64,000 nt of DNA from Adiantum capillus-veneris (lineage: Eukaryota; Streptophyta; Polypodiopsida; Polypodiales; Pteridaceae). The translations under genes and the position numbers were made by a program. Each line of letters begins with the position of its first letter. Positions within the stretch are counted from its first letter, which is position 1. Of the stretch, positions 1 through 11,383 are shown piece after piece. Location: positions 108,132,469-108,196,468 of the forward strand of contig CM043951.1 in the NCBI GenBank assembly GCA_014529385.2, in the 5' to 3' direction. The notes below the pieces were generated by a model. It saw nothing but the letters and a program-made list of their open reading frames with translations, ran no database searches and had not been told where the DNA came from.

Positions 1-2739
1 TAGTCCTCCATGTAGTATTGTGGACTTTCTTCAAGCGCATCCATCCCATAGGCAATATTAGGGTCTATATCTTCCTCACAGCCTTCCAAACAAGCAATAG
101 ATGACTCACAACCCACTTGATTCACATAAGTGATTCTCGGATGTGGTGGTTGCAGTCCTAGCACTGGAGGTGGTAAGGGTGTTGTTTGAAAAATATCTTG
201 GGCCCTAGGGACCATGTGTTGTGATGTTTGTTTAAGAGGTGGGGCCTGCATCAATGCAGACACTCGAGGCGTGTCTGTCCATGCTAAGGTTGGTCTATTG
301 GCCATCATGCCCTTAAATACTATGCAATCCTTAGCTTGATGACCATACCTCCCACAGGCATTGCAGTTCCCATTGAATTTTACTCTAAAAGGAGGGCATT
401 CACTGGTACTATTCGGTCCATAGCATAATGAGCACCATTGTTGCTCCCTTCTTGGATACATATGATTTTTTTGTGGAGCACGATTGTCTCTAAGACTCTC
501 TTGAATGGCCTTGGTGAGATCTGCTAAAGTCACCTAAGATATCTTTGGCTCCTTAGCAATAGGCTTTAGGGTCATTGGCTGATGCCTCGATGCTTGCGAG
601 CTAATAGATTTAGGCTCTACAGACACTCTTTCTCCTTGAATCATTAAGTTATTCTCCAATTGGATCGCATTGGTGGTGAGTGCTTCCCAAGTGGTGATAC
701 CTCTAATGACTAGGCCATTGTAGATATCCTCATGTCGTAATCCCCTAATGAGTCTATCAAGCAATTGATTATTATTGAAGCGCTCATTTGGATTACAACA
801 AGAATTCAAATGCTTCAAGCGACTATAAAATCTCTCACCCACTCTCCTTCTTCTCTTTGGGCTTTTTGGAGTTGAGAGGCTGCACCCCAAAGCACTCCCT
901 CTCGTATGTATTCTTTCAAGAACAATCTCCTAAGAGTAGGGTAAATCGTTCTTTCTTCCACCCTTAGGATTTTATATCAATCCCCTGCCTTCCCACTTAA
1001 GGTTAGGCTTAGAGCATTACTCTTATGCAGATCATTGTGTTCTCCTAGAGAATCACATATTTGTTCAAACACTTCGATATGCTTTCTTACATCCACGTCT
1101 CCACTAAGTTTTTGTGTGAGCTTGGCTATTTGTACTGCCTTACTTCTAGGTTCTCTATCAGGCGTGTTACGCATATTCTCAGCAATAGATCGACCGATAG
1201 CTTGAGCAAATGTTGCCAAGTCACCTAAGTGAGTAGGAACCGTGGGTGGAGGTGCTCCAGTGACTACATGTGAAGTAGGTATTGGCATTGCGCTTGGTGC
1301 ATAGGAAGCCCTTGGGTTCCACGTTTAGTACGGTGTTGTGCCATGTGGCGGTCCAAAGTTCATATGTGTGGCCCTAGGCATAGCAGATGTCGGATATGAC
1401 ATGCTAATGCTAGCAGGTATGGTCCCATGGAAATAAGAGCTTGGGTGTTGTGGTTGTGGAGCATAGGTTGTTGAAACAATGGGAGGGGTAGGGGCTATAT
1501 GAGTGTGATGACCCATAGGTGCATACGATTGGTACACACTTGTAGGGGCCGTTGTCAGCATTGAGCTACCATGGAGCGGTGCTTTACTAACAAATGAGGT
1601 CCATGGCGTGTTTCTTGGCATGTCCATCATTGGGGTAGGCACGGTAGCCGTGGTGTCATCAAGGGACAAATGGGCAAGACTTGGAAAAGTAAAGCTATCA
1701 CTTGTGGGCTCAGATTGCACTGAGATCCCTGGCGAAACCGCATATGGAGGATCCATCGGACTTACAGAGGGAGTCTCCATTTGCGATAAGGTTGGTTTTT
1801 TAGCCTTCCCTATATCCAAGAATCTCATGAGACCCGTTGAAGGCATGTGGATCCCTTTATTCTGTCTCTCTAGCTCAATAACCCTATGGATGACCTCACA
1901 AACTCTTTGTTGTTCATCCTGCACATTAGTAGCACCCATTGTGGATTGTAGGACATCTAGCCAACCCACATGATAGGTGTAACCTGTGTATAGGTCGGTT
2001 AGAGTTTTCCTTTGTAGTTCGTACTCCTAGTTCTCATTTAGGAACGCTCCATCTAGGCTTGAGGTGCTAGGGTGTCCTTTGAACTAGATGCAATGTGGCT
2101 CTCTATGGGTTGACCCTTAGTGGTCGTTAATTCAGGAGCACTTGATTGCTCTCCTAGCAATGATATTGACATAGGAGCTTTCAATTTTAACTCTCTTCAT
2201 TGCTCCGCCTTGCGTAAGCTCTCGATTTCCTTTTCCCTAGCCGCAATGATATACCGCTCAACTTCTTGTACTTCGGCAAGGATTCTACCATCAGGTTATA
2301 TAACCTTGGAGGGGAATAGCTCTAAAGAGTCAGGGGGTGCCGTGAATGGAGTATTCACGTGCACACTCTCTAAGAGCATGGGGTCTATGTTGGTCACGAA
2401 TGGCGAATTTACTTCCCCACCCCCCTCATTTACATCATTAGCTCCATGTCCGGAGCGAGTGGCTCTACTAAAGGTTTCCTTCAAGCGGCTAAGCACGCGC
2501 GGTCCAAACCGTGGACCCATGTCATGCATGTCTTGGCTTGAGCTATTTGGATTAGGCATTGGGTAAATGTCGTAGTCAGAGGAAGAGTCACTAAACGCTA
2601 TATGCGGGTCCTGAGTGGTACTACCTTCGGTTCCCGTCTAGGGCCCGGAACCTAAAGTAGGTGGATATTGAGAACTCGCGTAAGTTGAAATTCTTGCTAG
2701 TTGCTCGGCCTCTAGCACACGACCAGAGTGCAGATGCAT
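1..2739 (-). pseudogene. gag region of element A, with stops, partial
   Basis: The reading begins with ATG at 2739 (MHLHSGRVLE, near-identical to MHLRSGRVLE in element B) and runs to the window edge. Long in-frame blocks are separated by stops and small frameshifts. The central block at about 977-1288 (LSGDVDVRKHIEVFEQICDS) has the look of a retrotransposon gag core and continues into the segment at 534-890. A CCHC zinc knuckle, CNACGRYGHQAKDC, is readable at about 326-370. Just before it, at about 400-440, is a second cysteine motif in which the histidine seen in B is replaced by asparagine. The product would be the nucleocapsid/capsid precursor. This copy cannot make it intact. Confidence 0.75.
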
Positions 2740-3464
2740 GTGCCTTTGGCACCCTACAAGCGTCAGCGAATAACCTCGAAGGTTAACAACTTACCTTTTT
2801 TAGGCGTTCGTTTTCCCTCATTTTTTGATGTTTTTTAATGAATTAGAGCGTGTGATAGCTCGAAACGAGCGTATTGCTCAAGGGGTTGTGGTGTGCCTTC
2901 CAGCACAGCGTTCGGTTACCCGAAGCTTTGTTGGCTCTCAAAAGGTCGATTTTTTACCTACGCGTTAGACTAAAATACGTAATTTTAAAGGGGGACTGAG
3001 GCCTGAGCGTGAGCTTGGGCTTGGTATGGGGGATATTCTTGATCCCGGTCCTACCTTTAAAGTTTTTTGTTTTTTTTGGGAATAAGATCGATGCGGCCGC
3101 GCTGTGTGTGCGAGCACACACACACCTAACCTACCTACTTACAACTAATACAGCTACTGTTACACACTAACACACTACTACAGTAACTCATTAGCTAACA
3201 GATCTACTTACTGTACTTTACATAGAACTAACATTATGGATCTACTACCTTAATTCTAACACCTTATCACGGAGAAAACACAGTACCTTTCAATGCCTTA
3301 TTAACAAAGAAAACACAATACCTTTCAACATGTTATCAACCAAACAATACACAACAACAAACAAACTCCTTCTCAACACACACACCTCCTTCTTTACCTT
3401 TCCTACATTTCAAAATGCACCACAAAGTAGCATAGAGTGCTACTCGAGCTTAATGCAGGGCATT

Positions 3465-3482
3465 TCCCCGGCAGCAACGCCA
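3465..3482 (-). other. Primer binding site of element A (tRNA-Asp type)
   Basis: The minus strand reads TGGCGTTGCTGCCGGGGA, four bases inside the LTR end. It matches, with two differences, TGGCGCCGTTGCCGGGGA, the complement of the 3' end of plant tRNA-Asp(GTC). Such sites are common in plant Athila-like gypsy elements. Confidence 0.75.
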
Positions 3483-3486
3483 AAAA

Positions 3487-4024
3487 TGCGCACGTCTGTC
3501 ACACGTGTCAATGCAAGGGACTTGCCAATACACTGTGTGTGAACCACAAATGGCTCCAAGCACACAACTAGACTAATCTAGCAAGCTCAAGAGAGCAAGG
3601 GTGTGTCACTCACTACCCTATGCTCGCCTTTGTGGAGGATTCCTCGCTGCGAAGAAGAAGGAGCTACTGCCGTGCCGCGCTCAACTGCCTCGCTGCCATC
3701 GTGCCATCATCACAATGCTCGATTGCACTCTCTCTCTCTCTCTCTCTCACGCATACACACACACACAAGGAGATGAAGAAGAAGAAGATAGAGATGGAGC
3801 AAGAGCACTCTTCAATTGCACAAATGAGAGAATAAATGAATTTTAGGTTTAGGTGACTTTTATATGAGCTCGCCCCATTCACACTTGGGCGCCCATACTT
3901 AGCCAACTAACCGTTGAATGTTCTTGTTAGAGTGCGCCTCTCATCGGTGATCACTCTTACTCTTTTCCTATTGGACCAACAAGCACGGCCCATGAGTACT
4001 AGAAGTGGACGCCAGTGGTTAACA
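3487..4024 (-). repeat. 5' LTR of element A
   Basis: On the minus strand it starts TGTTAACC and ends GCGCA. It aligns along its length with both LTRs of element B, sharing the TATA-like CATATAAAAG, a (GA)n tract and the stretch around CACAGTGTATTGGCAAG. It is 538 bp against 600 and 587 bp in B. Only one LTR of A is in the window, so no target duplication can be checked. Confidence 0.85.
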
Positions 4025-5849
4025 CACGGATAATTGGTGTTGCGTACATTGGTGAATCTACACGAGGATGAGGATGTACACACTGCCTAAATCGACAAAT
4101 TTATGTGCATGTGACAAATGGACTAGACAAGACATAAAAGAGAAAAATATTTACTATTTGTTTAACACCACCACTTTGGAGTATAGTAAAGTACTTACAA
4201 ATTGTTGTTTATGAATCCAAAATACCTTAGCTCATGTGAGTAGCTATATAATGTCAGATGATCTCAATAAAAAATCCATTTAGTGCAAAGTTTAAGCCAT
4301 AATATGAGAGATGTTTGGGTTCATAGCTCATAAGGTAACCTGAAAAGAGGAGGGAGGTAGTGGATATACGTACTTGGGTGACATACTGTATTTGAAAATG
4401 TATACACCATTGTGTGTGTGTAGAGAGAGGTACAAATAGGAGAGAGCTACAACTATCAACTTACACCAAAGTAGAGTTAACAAATCCAAAATGTGTTAAT
4501 TTTGTGTTAATAATTGGCCATGAAATAAAAGAATATTACACCTTATTAGTTTATATACGTGAGAAGGATAGGATGGTCAGTATCTAGAATTTGATTGAAT
4601 ATGAGTATTTGATTGCACAACGTATAAGACAATGCAAATAAACAAAATATGAAAAGAGGAGTGATGTATTTGATGTACATACTTGGAGGGTATGGTGCAC
4701 CTGAAAAAGTATGTACATGTGTGTGTGTGCAGAGAGAGCTATGATTGAAAGAGTCATAATTTGGATGAGGGAGGGTGTCGTAAACAAAAATCGTGGAGGT
4801 TCGATGAAGAAATAGCTTATTATCAAGGTGATATGCAATCCAACTAAGTCGAGTTTGTTTCCATGTATTGGTCTGTTTGAATAGGGGCAATCGCCATAAC
4901 GAAGAGTTTGGGCCCAATCTTGTGAAAGAGGGTTAGTCTACTCAACCGAATAGGCACCCAACCAAAGTTGTAAAATAATGTTGCAAAATTAATACAAAGA
5001 CAGGAGTTATTGACGAATTGCTGCAGTCGACACATGTTTGTCCTTAATGGTGTGCTTATAATAAACTTAAAAAGGAAATAGTCCACATTATGGTATGTAG
5101 AACTCTTTGGGAATGATTAGACACAAAACAAGTTATGAAAAATAATAAAAAATTAAATTTTGAAGACAATGATCAAATCAAGTTGGTGAGTGCAGGCCAG
5201 CCAGATAGTTGTATTGCCCTAAAAGTGTGGTAAAGATAACGGTGTTGACCAAATTTATTGTAATTAAGAAGTAGAAAATATGAGAATGAGTAAATTACGA
5301 GAAAATTTTCATCAATTTGTAAGTACGCCAAATTTTAATCCCTACAAATGTGTTCATGACTTTCTATAACTGAATTAATGAAATAAATCACAAAAGACCA
5401 TGTAGTATCGTCATACACGTTGTAGAAAGTAGTTACAGCTCAAGCTTACAGTAGGAGTATTTGTAGACATAAACAAATAAATTTTTGTACTAGCTTGTGC
5501 TAAGTAAAAGCATTAAGCAACTTAAAATATAATGCTGACAAGATTGCTAGAACGAGCAAAGGATTCGAGAATATGGTGTTGCGTATGTATTGGAAAGAAT
5601 TTCATAAAAGTCATGCTATACTGCTTGCAGTACGAGAGGTGCTGAGAACATGAGAAAATGGTAACTGACAATAAACCAAGAGACAAGTTATGAATCACAA
5701 CATAAGAGATATAATAGAGATGTTGCAATATCCTAAAAAATAATAATTTGTGCTACATTAGAGATCTATTGAAAAAAGGGTAGAAGGAAGCCTGCATAGG
5801 CTTATTACAATAAAAATTGGTCTATGGTGTAGGGTGGAGAAAATTAGAG
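4025..5849. other. AT-rich stretch without a recognisable gene
   Basis: I find no convincing coding sequence on either strand. Short open frames at 4546-5086 and 5522-5728 lack any family resemblance. Two related blocks, about 4337-4432 and 4650-4742, share the order GAAAAGAGGAG, a TACTTGG core, a TGTGTGTGTG run and AGAGAGAG, so a roughly 95-bp segment has been duplicated and has diverged. Confidence 0.5.
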
Positions 5850-6098
5850 CTAGGGGAGGTTGAGATGAGGTTTCTTGGTGTCAATGGAGGATGGGCATCC
5901 GAGGAGGTGTTCAATGAGACTGATTAAAATGGAGTTGAGGTTGCTGACAGAGGTTTTCATGTTGAGAAGTCGAAAGCAAAGCTTGCAAAATTGGTTTTCC
6001 AAGTGATCATAGTCTCAACGAAGTTGTGTGAGCTCATCTTGCAAGGATTGGAGGGTGTCAAGGATGACAATTGCTTCGTTGGGCGAAGACAAATCCAT
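5850..6098 (-). pseudogene. Coding-like fragment, unidentified, coiled-coil start
   Basis: On the minus strand, from ATG at 6098 to the TAG at 5850-5852, one frame reads MDLSSPNEAIVILDTLQSLQ and continues through a single TGA with a plausible amino-acid mix ending KPHLNLP. The leucine/glutamine pattern at the start suggests a short coiled coil. Other frames upstream to about 6330 are also open. The style resembles the N-terminus of a retrotransposon gag, but no diagnostic motif is present. Function unknown. Confidence 0.3.
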
Positions 6099-6340
6099 AG
6101 GTGTGGGTGTAAGAGTGAGAAGCCATGGAAGAGAGAATTTGCAAATTGAATTGATGGAGAGGTGGTACTAATGCCCAATGGTGCCGGTAGAACTTGCCGA
6201 TATCTGACCAGGCTGATACATGCTTTGTGGATCTATTCCAATGTTTGGGTACCGGCAAAGGTGTTTGTGCGGGAGAGTATTGCACCGATTGCTGAAGAGC
6301 TTCATCAATGTCTACCTCTCTAAGTAGTTGTAATCCGGGA

Positions 6341-6485
<145 letters not shown>

Positions 6486-6547
6486 TGAGTATTGGGTGTG
6501 TGGTGTAATTTTGTAAACGAGGGGCAGAGAGAGAGACACTTGCACGT

Positions 6548-7496
6548 TGGAGAGGGGGAATGGGGGAACACGCCCGACACAAACACAAGGGCCTCTCTAT
6601 AGCTCAGGGTATCCACAACACCCCTATCCTCTCGGAAAACACCTTCAAAAAACACAACTCACACTAGCAGACCACCGCCTGCTCAATTTACACTGCTCAC
6701 ACACTCCACAAATCCATCACACGACACACACCTACTGCCACGGTCTGTCTCCACCCTTGCACACGCACACAGCCGCTCAATCTCGCTCTGTCACACAACA
6801 CACCGTTGGTCTGGGGGGCACACACATCCACACTGCCGGCACCGAGGGAAAACACCAGATCAGGAGAAAGAGAAGGGGGGAAGGGGAAACGACAACAAGA
6901 CGGGGCAACAATGGCTCGATTGCACTTTGCAAAACACGTACACATGCTTACACTTCCATCACCATGGCCATTTTCACAAGAAAATACAAAGGGCTTTGAC
7001 AGGCACACTCCTCTGTCAGAGAGCTCCACTTTGCAGGCTTCAAACGACACAAAAAGCCCCGGAAAAAAGCCCTAATTTGATTAATTTTTGACTTTTATAA
7101 GGGGGGGTCTTCAATTTGGAAAATTGCCCTCTCATTGGTCCATCTCGTACCCTAATTTGGTATTTTTGGGAAAGGGGCACCGCTTTGCTTCATCTGCTCA
7201 TCCTTCTCTCTTTTGCACTTGGGGGGGGGTGCAATAGCGACATCGCTATTGCCCCTAGGCTTCTCTTTATTTTTTAATTTTTTCCTCTTTCATTTTTACC
7301 CCTTTGGGTGGGCTATCTTGCACTGCACCATTGGCCTAACTTTGACTCTCTCTCTATCCGACTCCTCTTGCCACTTCTCTCTTCTTTTCTCCCTCTTCAT
7401 TTGCCTATTTTGGTCCGGCCTTCCCTCCTTGCTCTTGCCTTGGCTTCACCTCTGCTGGCATAGACCACCTCCTAGCTCGGACCAACTTTGGCTGCA
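6548..7496 (-). repeat. 3' LTR of the compact LTR element
   Basis: A 949-bp direct repeat of 9610-10564, visibly similar from GGAGAGGGGGAATGGGGGAA through CTAGCTCGG(A/G)CCAACTTTGGCTGCA. It contains a GC-rich hairpin at 7231-7252 preceded by a G run. Confidence 0.85.
7231..7252. other. Perfect LTR hairpin, copy 1
   Basis: GCAATAGCGA, spacer CA, TCGCTATTGC: a perfect 10-bp inverted repeat directly after a G run and before CCCC, so the stem could extend. The partner in the other LTR at 10299-10320 is also perfect despite two base changes. Confidence 0.8.
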
Positions 7497-7684
7497 CCGT
7501 CATTGCCCACCCCCTTGTTGAATATTTATGTTCAACCACACGTAGGCTTACTGCATTAAAAAGTTGCACACCAAAAGCAAACTCTCTGTACACTGCAAAA
7601 ACACCTAACATATGTACAAAACTGGCATCTGCTACCCGCCACCTTTGCTCATGTGGGCTGCCCAACCCCCTGCTTTACCTGTCA

Positions 7685-8383
7685 TCAACCGCCTGGATCA
7701 AACACCTTGCATTGGTCTCTTTTGTCCACCTGCAACAACCTTGCATAGTGCCACACCAAGGCACATATCCAACTACATACCCAAACCATCAACACCATAC
7801 TTCTACCACTCCAAGCACTTCTTGGCAAACTGCCCACTTGCAACAGAGCACCTCCAAGGACACCAAATAGAGCACCCTCGTGCTCACCACCCAAAGACCT
7901 GCTTGTACCATCACTCACACCAAGTAGACTTGACATACTTGACTCAATCTCCCAGCCATGTAAGGCTAGATCCTCGTCTAGCAGATCCTGTACCTGCTCA
8001 ACAGCACACTGCACAACTACTTTTATTAGCATTCCCTTCAGCCACCACTCACAAACCTCCTTGGAAAGCTTGGACACTGCCTTGGAGTCTACATCACCTG
8101 TCATAGAGGGCACTGATTGCATTGGAAGCACCTCTAACTTTGACTCCGCTTTGCCCTTCTTATCTACCATGCACTCAATTCCAGCATCGTCGAGCTCCTC
8201 TTCTTCAATTGGCCCTTCAAGGTTGATAAGCACCACCTGCTTCTCTGCTACTGCAGTCACCTGCTCTTCTATCGCTGCATCATCAAGTTCCACCAAGGAA
8301 GAGAGAAACTTGTTCTCTATCACATCCTCTTTGTCCTCTTCCACAGGTACAACTGCTCTAACCCTTGTGGCAAAATTTTGCAC
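7685..8383 (-). pseudogene. Acidic ORF downstream of gag in the compact LTR element
   Basis: This is a 232-codon open frame between the gag remnant and the 3' LTR. Its first half is acidic with many V/E/D residues (PVEEDKEDVIENKF, PIEEEELDDAGIE). Its last 40 residues are hydrophobic and probably out of the original frame. I do not recognise a family. It could be the C-terminal part of the gag polyprotein. The overlapping plus-strand frames look like shadows. Confidence 0.3.
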
Positions 8384-8960
8384 GGTTGCACCACCATGGC
8401 ATATTCTACTGCTATCTTCATCAACATGGCCATTATCATGGTACTACACACCAGCTTTACCTGCACATCATCACCTGTGGGCCTAAACTGCTCCATTTGG
8501 TCTTCACTAGGCACTTCAGCTTGCACTTCATGCTGCTCCTCGTGCATATTCACTGCCTCTCCACTCACATGTAAGAGGTCGAACCCATCATACCTGGATT
8601 GAGACGACTCCGTCTACCAACTCGTATCTGCATCCATAGAGCTACTGTCACTCGACCCAGTCTCCTCTTCTGTTTCAAGCTCAGGAAACTCCTCTAGCTT
8701 CACCGCTTCGACCTCGTCTACAAATCACACTCTTTGCTCTCTACCACACTTCAATGGAGCTTCAACAGCTACACTCGAACTTGGCAAAACTTCCTTTGTC
8801 CACTCTGGAATCACTTGCACTTCCTCCACAATTGGAACCTCTCTAGCTGGCATCTTCGGCATAGGAACCATCTGTCTCTTTGTAGCCAAAGAACCCTTGG
8901 TTCTTTTTGCACTTGCACTTCTCTTTGCACCACCTGTGGATCGACTACCACCGCATTACA

Positions 8961-9513
8961 CTACCTTAGCACTACTGCACTTGGCAAACCCTGCCTAGCC
9001 TCACACTTCTTCAAAATCTTTTTGGTCCGCCCTCTCGCTAGAGCTAATACCTCTTCATACGACATTGGGCCATCTACCTCCACTTTATCTCGCACTTCCT
9101 CATGCAGGCAATCCATGAATTTACACAATTTCAAAAAACTGGCATTTTCTGCAGCAGTTACCTTCATCATTTCCCCAAAGGGCTTCGAACTCCCATAACG
9201 CTTGAAAATCACCCTCCAAGCTTTGCTTCAAACTGTCCAGTTTTTGCTTTACTTCATCTAGCTGCACCTTCGCAATAAATCTGCTTCGAAAAGCCGCCTC
9301 CAGGGCTTCACAATCTGCCTTTTCTTCTTCACCAAAGCTATCGAACCATAGCCTTGCTTTACCACGAACCAGGAGCGGGGACACCTGTACCGCACCATCT
9401 TCTCTTGATAGACCTCTTTCCAACACGAACAACCCATAGTCTTGGAGCCAAGTTTCCGCATCTTCAACCCCAGTGAAAATGGGAAATCTTGACCACGGCA
9501 TCACTAGCAGCAC
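8961..9513 (-). pseudogene. gag-like protein of the compact LTR element
   Basis: From 9513 downward the frame reads through FPIFTGVEDAETWLQDYGLF and then WFDSFGEE followed by ALEAAFRSRF. This is the usual layout of a retrotransposon capsid domain: an F.G....WL entry, then a W..L..AF..RF block. The frame shifts near 9200 into a second block (8961-9212) with ENASFLKLCKFMDCLHEEVR, which continues the same domain. Downstream coding to about 7685 is broken. It would assemble the particle in trans with enzymes of another element. Assignment rests on motif order and on its place between two LTRs. Confidence 0.6.
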
Positions 9514-9609
9514 CTGATCTTCAAAGGCTGCACCTTTGGCGTCACCGAAATCACCACTTTGACATCAACTAGGAGCATCAACACACTCCTCAGTGGGGGC
9601 ACTAGAAGA

Positions 9610-10564
9610 TGGAGAGGGGGAATGGGGGAACACGTCCGACACAAACACAAGGGCCTCTCTATAACTTAGGGTATCCACAACACCACAATCCTCTCGGAAA
9701 ACACCTTCAAAAAACACAGCTCACACTAGCAGACCACTGCCTGCTCAATTTATAATGGTCACACACTCCACAAATCCATCACACGATGCACACCTACTAC
9801 CACGATTTGTCTCCACCCTTACACACGCACACAACTGCTCAATCTCGCTCCGTCACACAACACATTGTCGGTCTGGGGGGGCACACACATCCACACTTCC
9901 GGCACAGAGGGAAAACACCAGAGCAGAAGAAAGAGAAGGGGGGAAGGGGAAACGACAACAAGACCGGGCAACAATGGCTCGATTGCACTTCGCAAAACAC
10001 ATACACATGCTTACACTGCCATCACCATGGCCATTTTCACAAGAAAATACAAAGGGCTTTGATAGGCACACTCCTCTATCAGAGAGCTCCACTTTGCAGG
10101 TTTCAAACGGGCACAAAAGGCCCCGGAAAAAAGCCCCTAACTTGATTAATTTTTTACTTTTATAAGGGGGGGTCTTCAATTTGGGGAATTGCACTCTCAT
10201 TGGTCCATCTGGTACCCTAATTTGGTATTTTTGGGAAAGGGGCACCGCTTTGCTTCATCTGCTCATCCTTCTCTCTTTTGCAATTGGGGGGGGGGGGTGC
10301 AATAGCAACATTGCTATTGCCCCTAGGCTTCTCTTGATATTTTTATTTTTTCCTCTTTTATTTTTACCCCTTTGGGTGGGCTATCTTGCATTGCACCATT
10401 GGCCTAACTTTGACTCTCTCTCTATCCAACTCCTCCTGTCACTTCTCTCTTCTTTTCTCCCTCTTCATTTGCCTATTTTGGTCCGGCCTTGCCTCCTTGC
10501 TCTTGCCTTGGCTTCACCTTTGCTATCATAGACCACCTCCTAGCTCGGGCCAACTTTGGCTGCA
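9610..10564 (-). repeat. 5' LTR of the compact LTR element
   Basis: A 955-bp partner of 6548-7496. The copies differ mainly by scattered substitutions and a longer G run before the hairpin (10286-10297). The positions support TG...CA termini on both copies. Confidence 0.85.
10299..10320. other. Perfect LTR hairpin, copy 2
   Basis: GCAATAGCAA, spacer CA, TTGCTATTGC. Relative to 7231-7252, one G-C pair has become A-T, so the stem is preserved. Confidence 0.8.
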
Positions 10565-10703
10565 CCAACGTCTACTGATTGAGAGAGAGAAACTTTGCAT
10601 GATTGGTTGGCAACTAGGACTGGGTGTGTGTGCAATTGTGAGTAAACAAGGGGTAGAGAAAGAGAGAGTTGGATTGCAGAGGGAATGGCTGACGGCCTCT
10701 TAT

Positions 10704-10704
<1 letters not shown>

Positions 10705-10740
<36 letters not shown>

Positions 10741-10877
10741 TGAGAGATAGAAAAAGATGGCGGCTCAAAAATTTGGTGGTTGGCAGCATAAGGCTACATT
10801 GTGTGGGCATGTGACAACAAAAGAGAGAGAAAGAGTTATGAGAAAGGAACAGGTTGTGCGTGTGTGTGGCTACTGAC

Positions 10878-10959
<82 letters not shown>
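10705..10959. repeat. (GT)n and (GA)n microsatellites
   Basis: (GT)n runs at about 10705-10738 and (GA)n at about 10880-10959, separated by about 140 bp of unremarkable sequence. Confidence 0.95.
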
Positions 10960-10961
<2 letters not shown>

Positions 10962-11094
10962 ACTAGGTGGTCAATGTGGTGTACAATAATGGCGGTACAT
11001 CATCTAAAAAAAGGTGCAATAGCGACCTTTGCATGCTGGTAAAATTAGCAAAAATTAAATTAAAAAAAATTGCAAACATAGTTTTCGAGCCACT

Positions 11095-11296
11095 TGAAGA
11101 GCGCGTGCGAGAGCGTGTGTGTGTGTGCAACAATGGAGAAGAGAGGAGACACAGGTTTGGGTGGACTCCAAACACAATAGTGTTAGGGTTATGAGTCCTT
11201 ATTCTTTTATGTAGAATGAATGGTCAGTGTTAGTTCTCGGTAGTCTCCGGCCGCCCAACACTTAGGTGCGGCACATTGGGCTTTACCACCCCAACA
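11095..11296 (-). repeat. 3' LTR of the copia element
   Basis: 202 bp with the same termini as the 5' LTR. It is flanked outside by CCACT and inside by the purine-rich tract. Confidence 0.93.
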
Positions 11297-11383
11297 ACCT
11301 CCCACTTAAAGGACAATGTGCCTTTAAGCTGGGGTGACAATGTATATATATATACAATAAAAGTGGACAATGACCATGATCAT

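Larger units (their letters stand above)
1..4024 (-). mobile_element. Gypsy-type LTR element A, 5' half (runs off the left edge)
   Basis: This is the 5' half of an LTR retrotransposon on the minus strand. Reading downward from 4024 there is a 5' LTR, a tRNA-Asp-type primer binding site, a leader of about 0.7 kb and a gag region; protease and anything after it lie beyond base 1. The gag region matches element B (35994-47173) over long stretches: the first 70 bases of the window are the reverse complement of about 41160-41230. A and B are therefore the same family in opposite orientations about 32 kb apart. The gag core missing from B is present here. Several in-frame stops show that this copy is decayed. 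The gypsy assignment rests on the primer site and on the gag/protease style of B; no reverse transcriptase is visible in either copy. Confidence 0.85.
6548..10564 (-). mobile_element. Compact LTR retrotransposon with gag-like coding only
   Basis: Two long direct repeats, 6548-7496 and 9610-10564, flank 2.1 kb of minus-strand gag-like coding. On the minus strand both repeats start TGCAGCC and end TCTCCA. A purine-rich tract (AAGGGGGTGGG, about 7506-7517, minus) sits just inside the 3' LTR as a candidate polypurine tract. I see no protease, reverse transcriptase or integrase, so the element should depend on an autonomous partner. The target duplication is unclear: CACGT precedes 6548, and the closest match after the right end is AACGT at 10567-10571. 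I did not find a convincing primer binding site. Confidence 0.75.

Noticed and set aside
1608-1973. 121-codon plus-strand frame
   Set aside because: Antisense shadow of the gag frame of element A, which has the family match.
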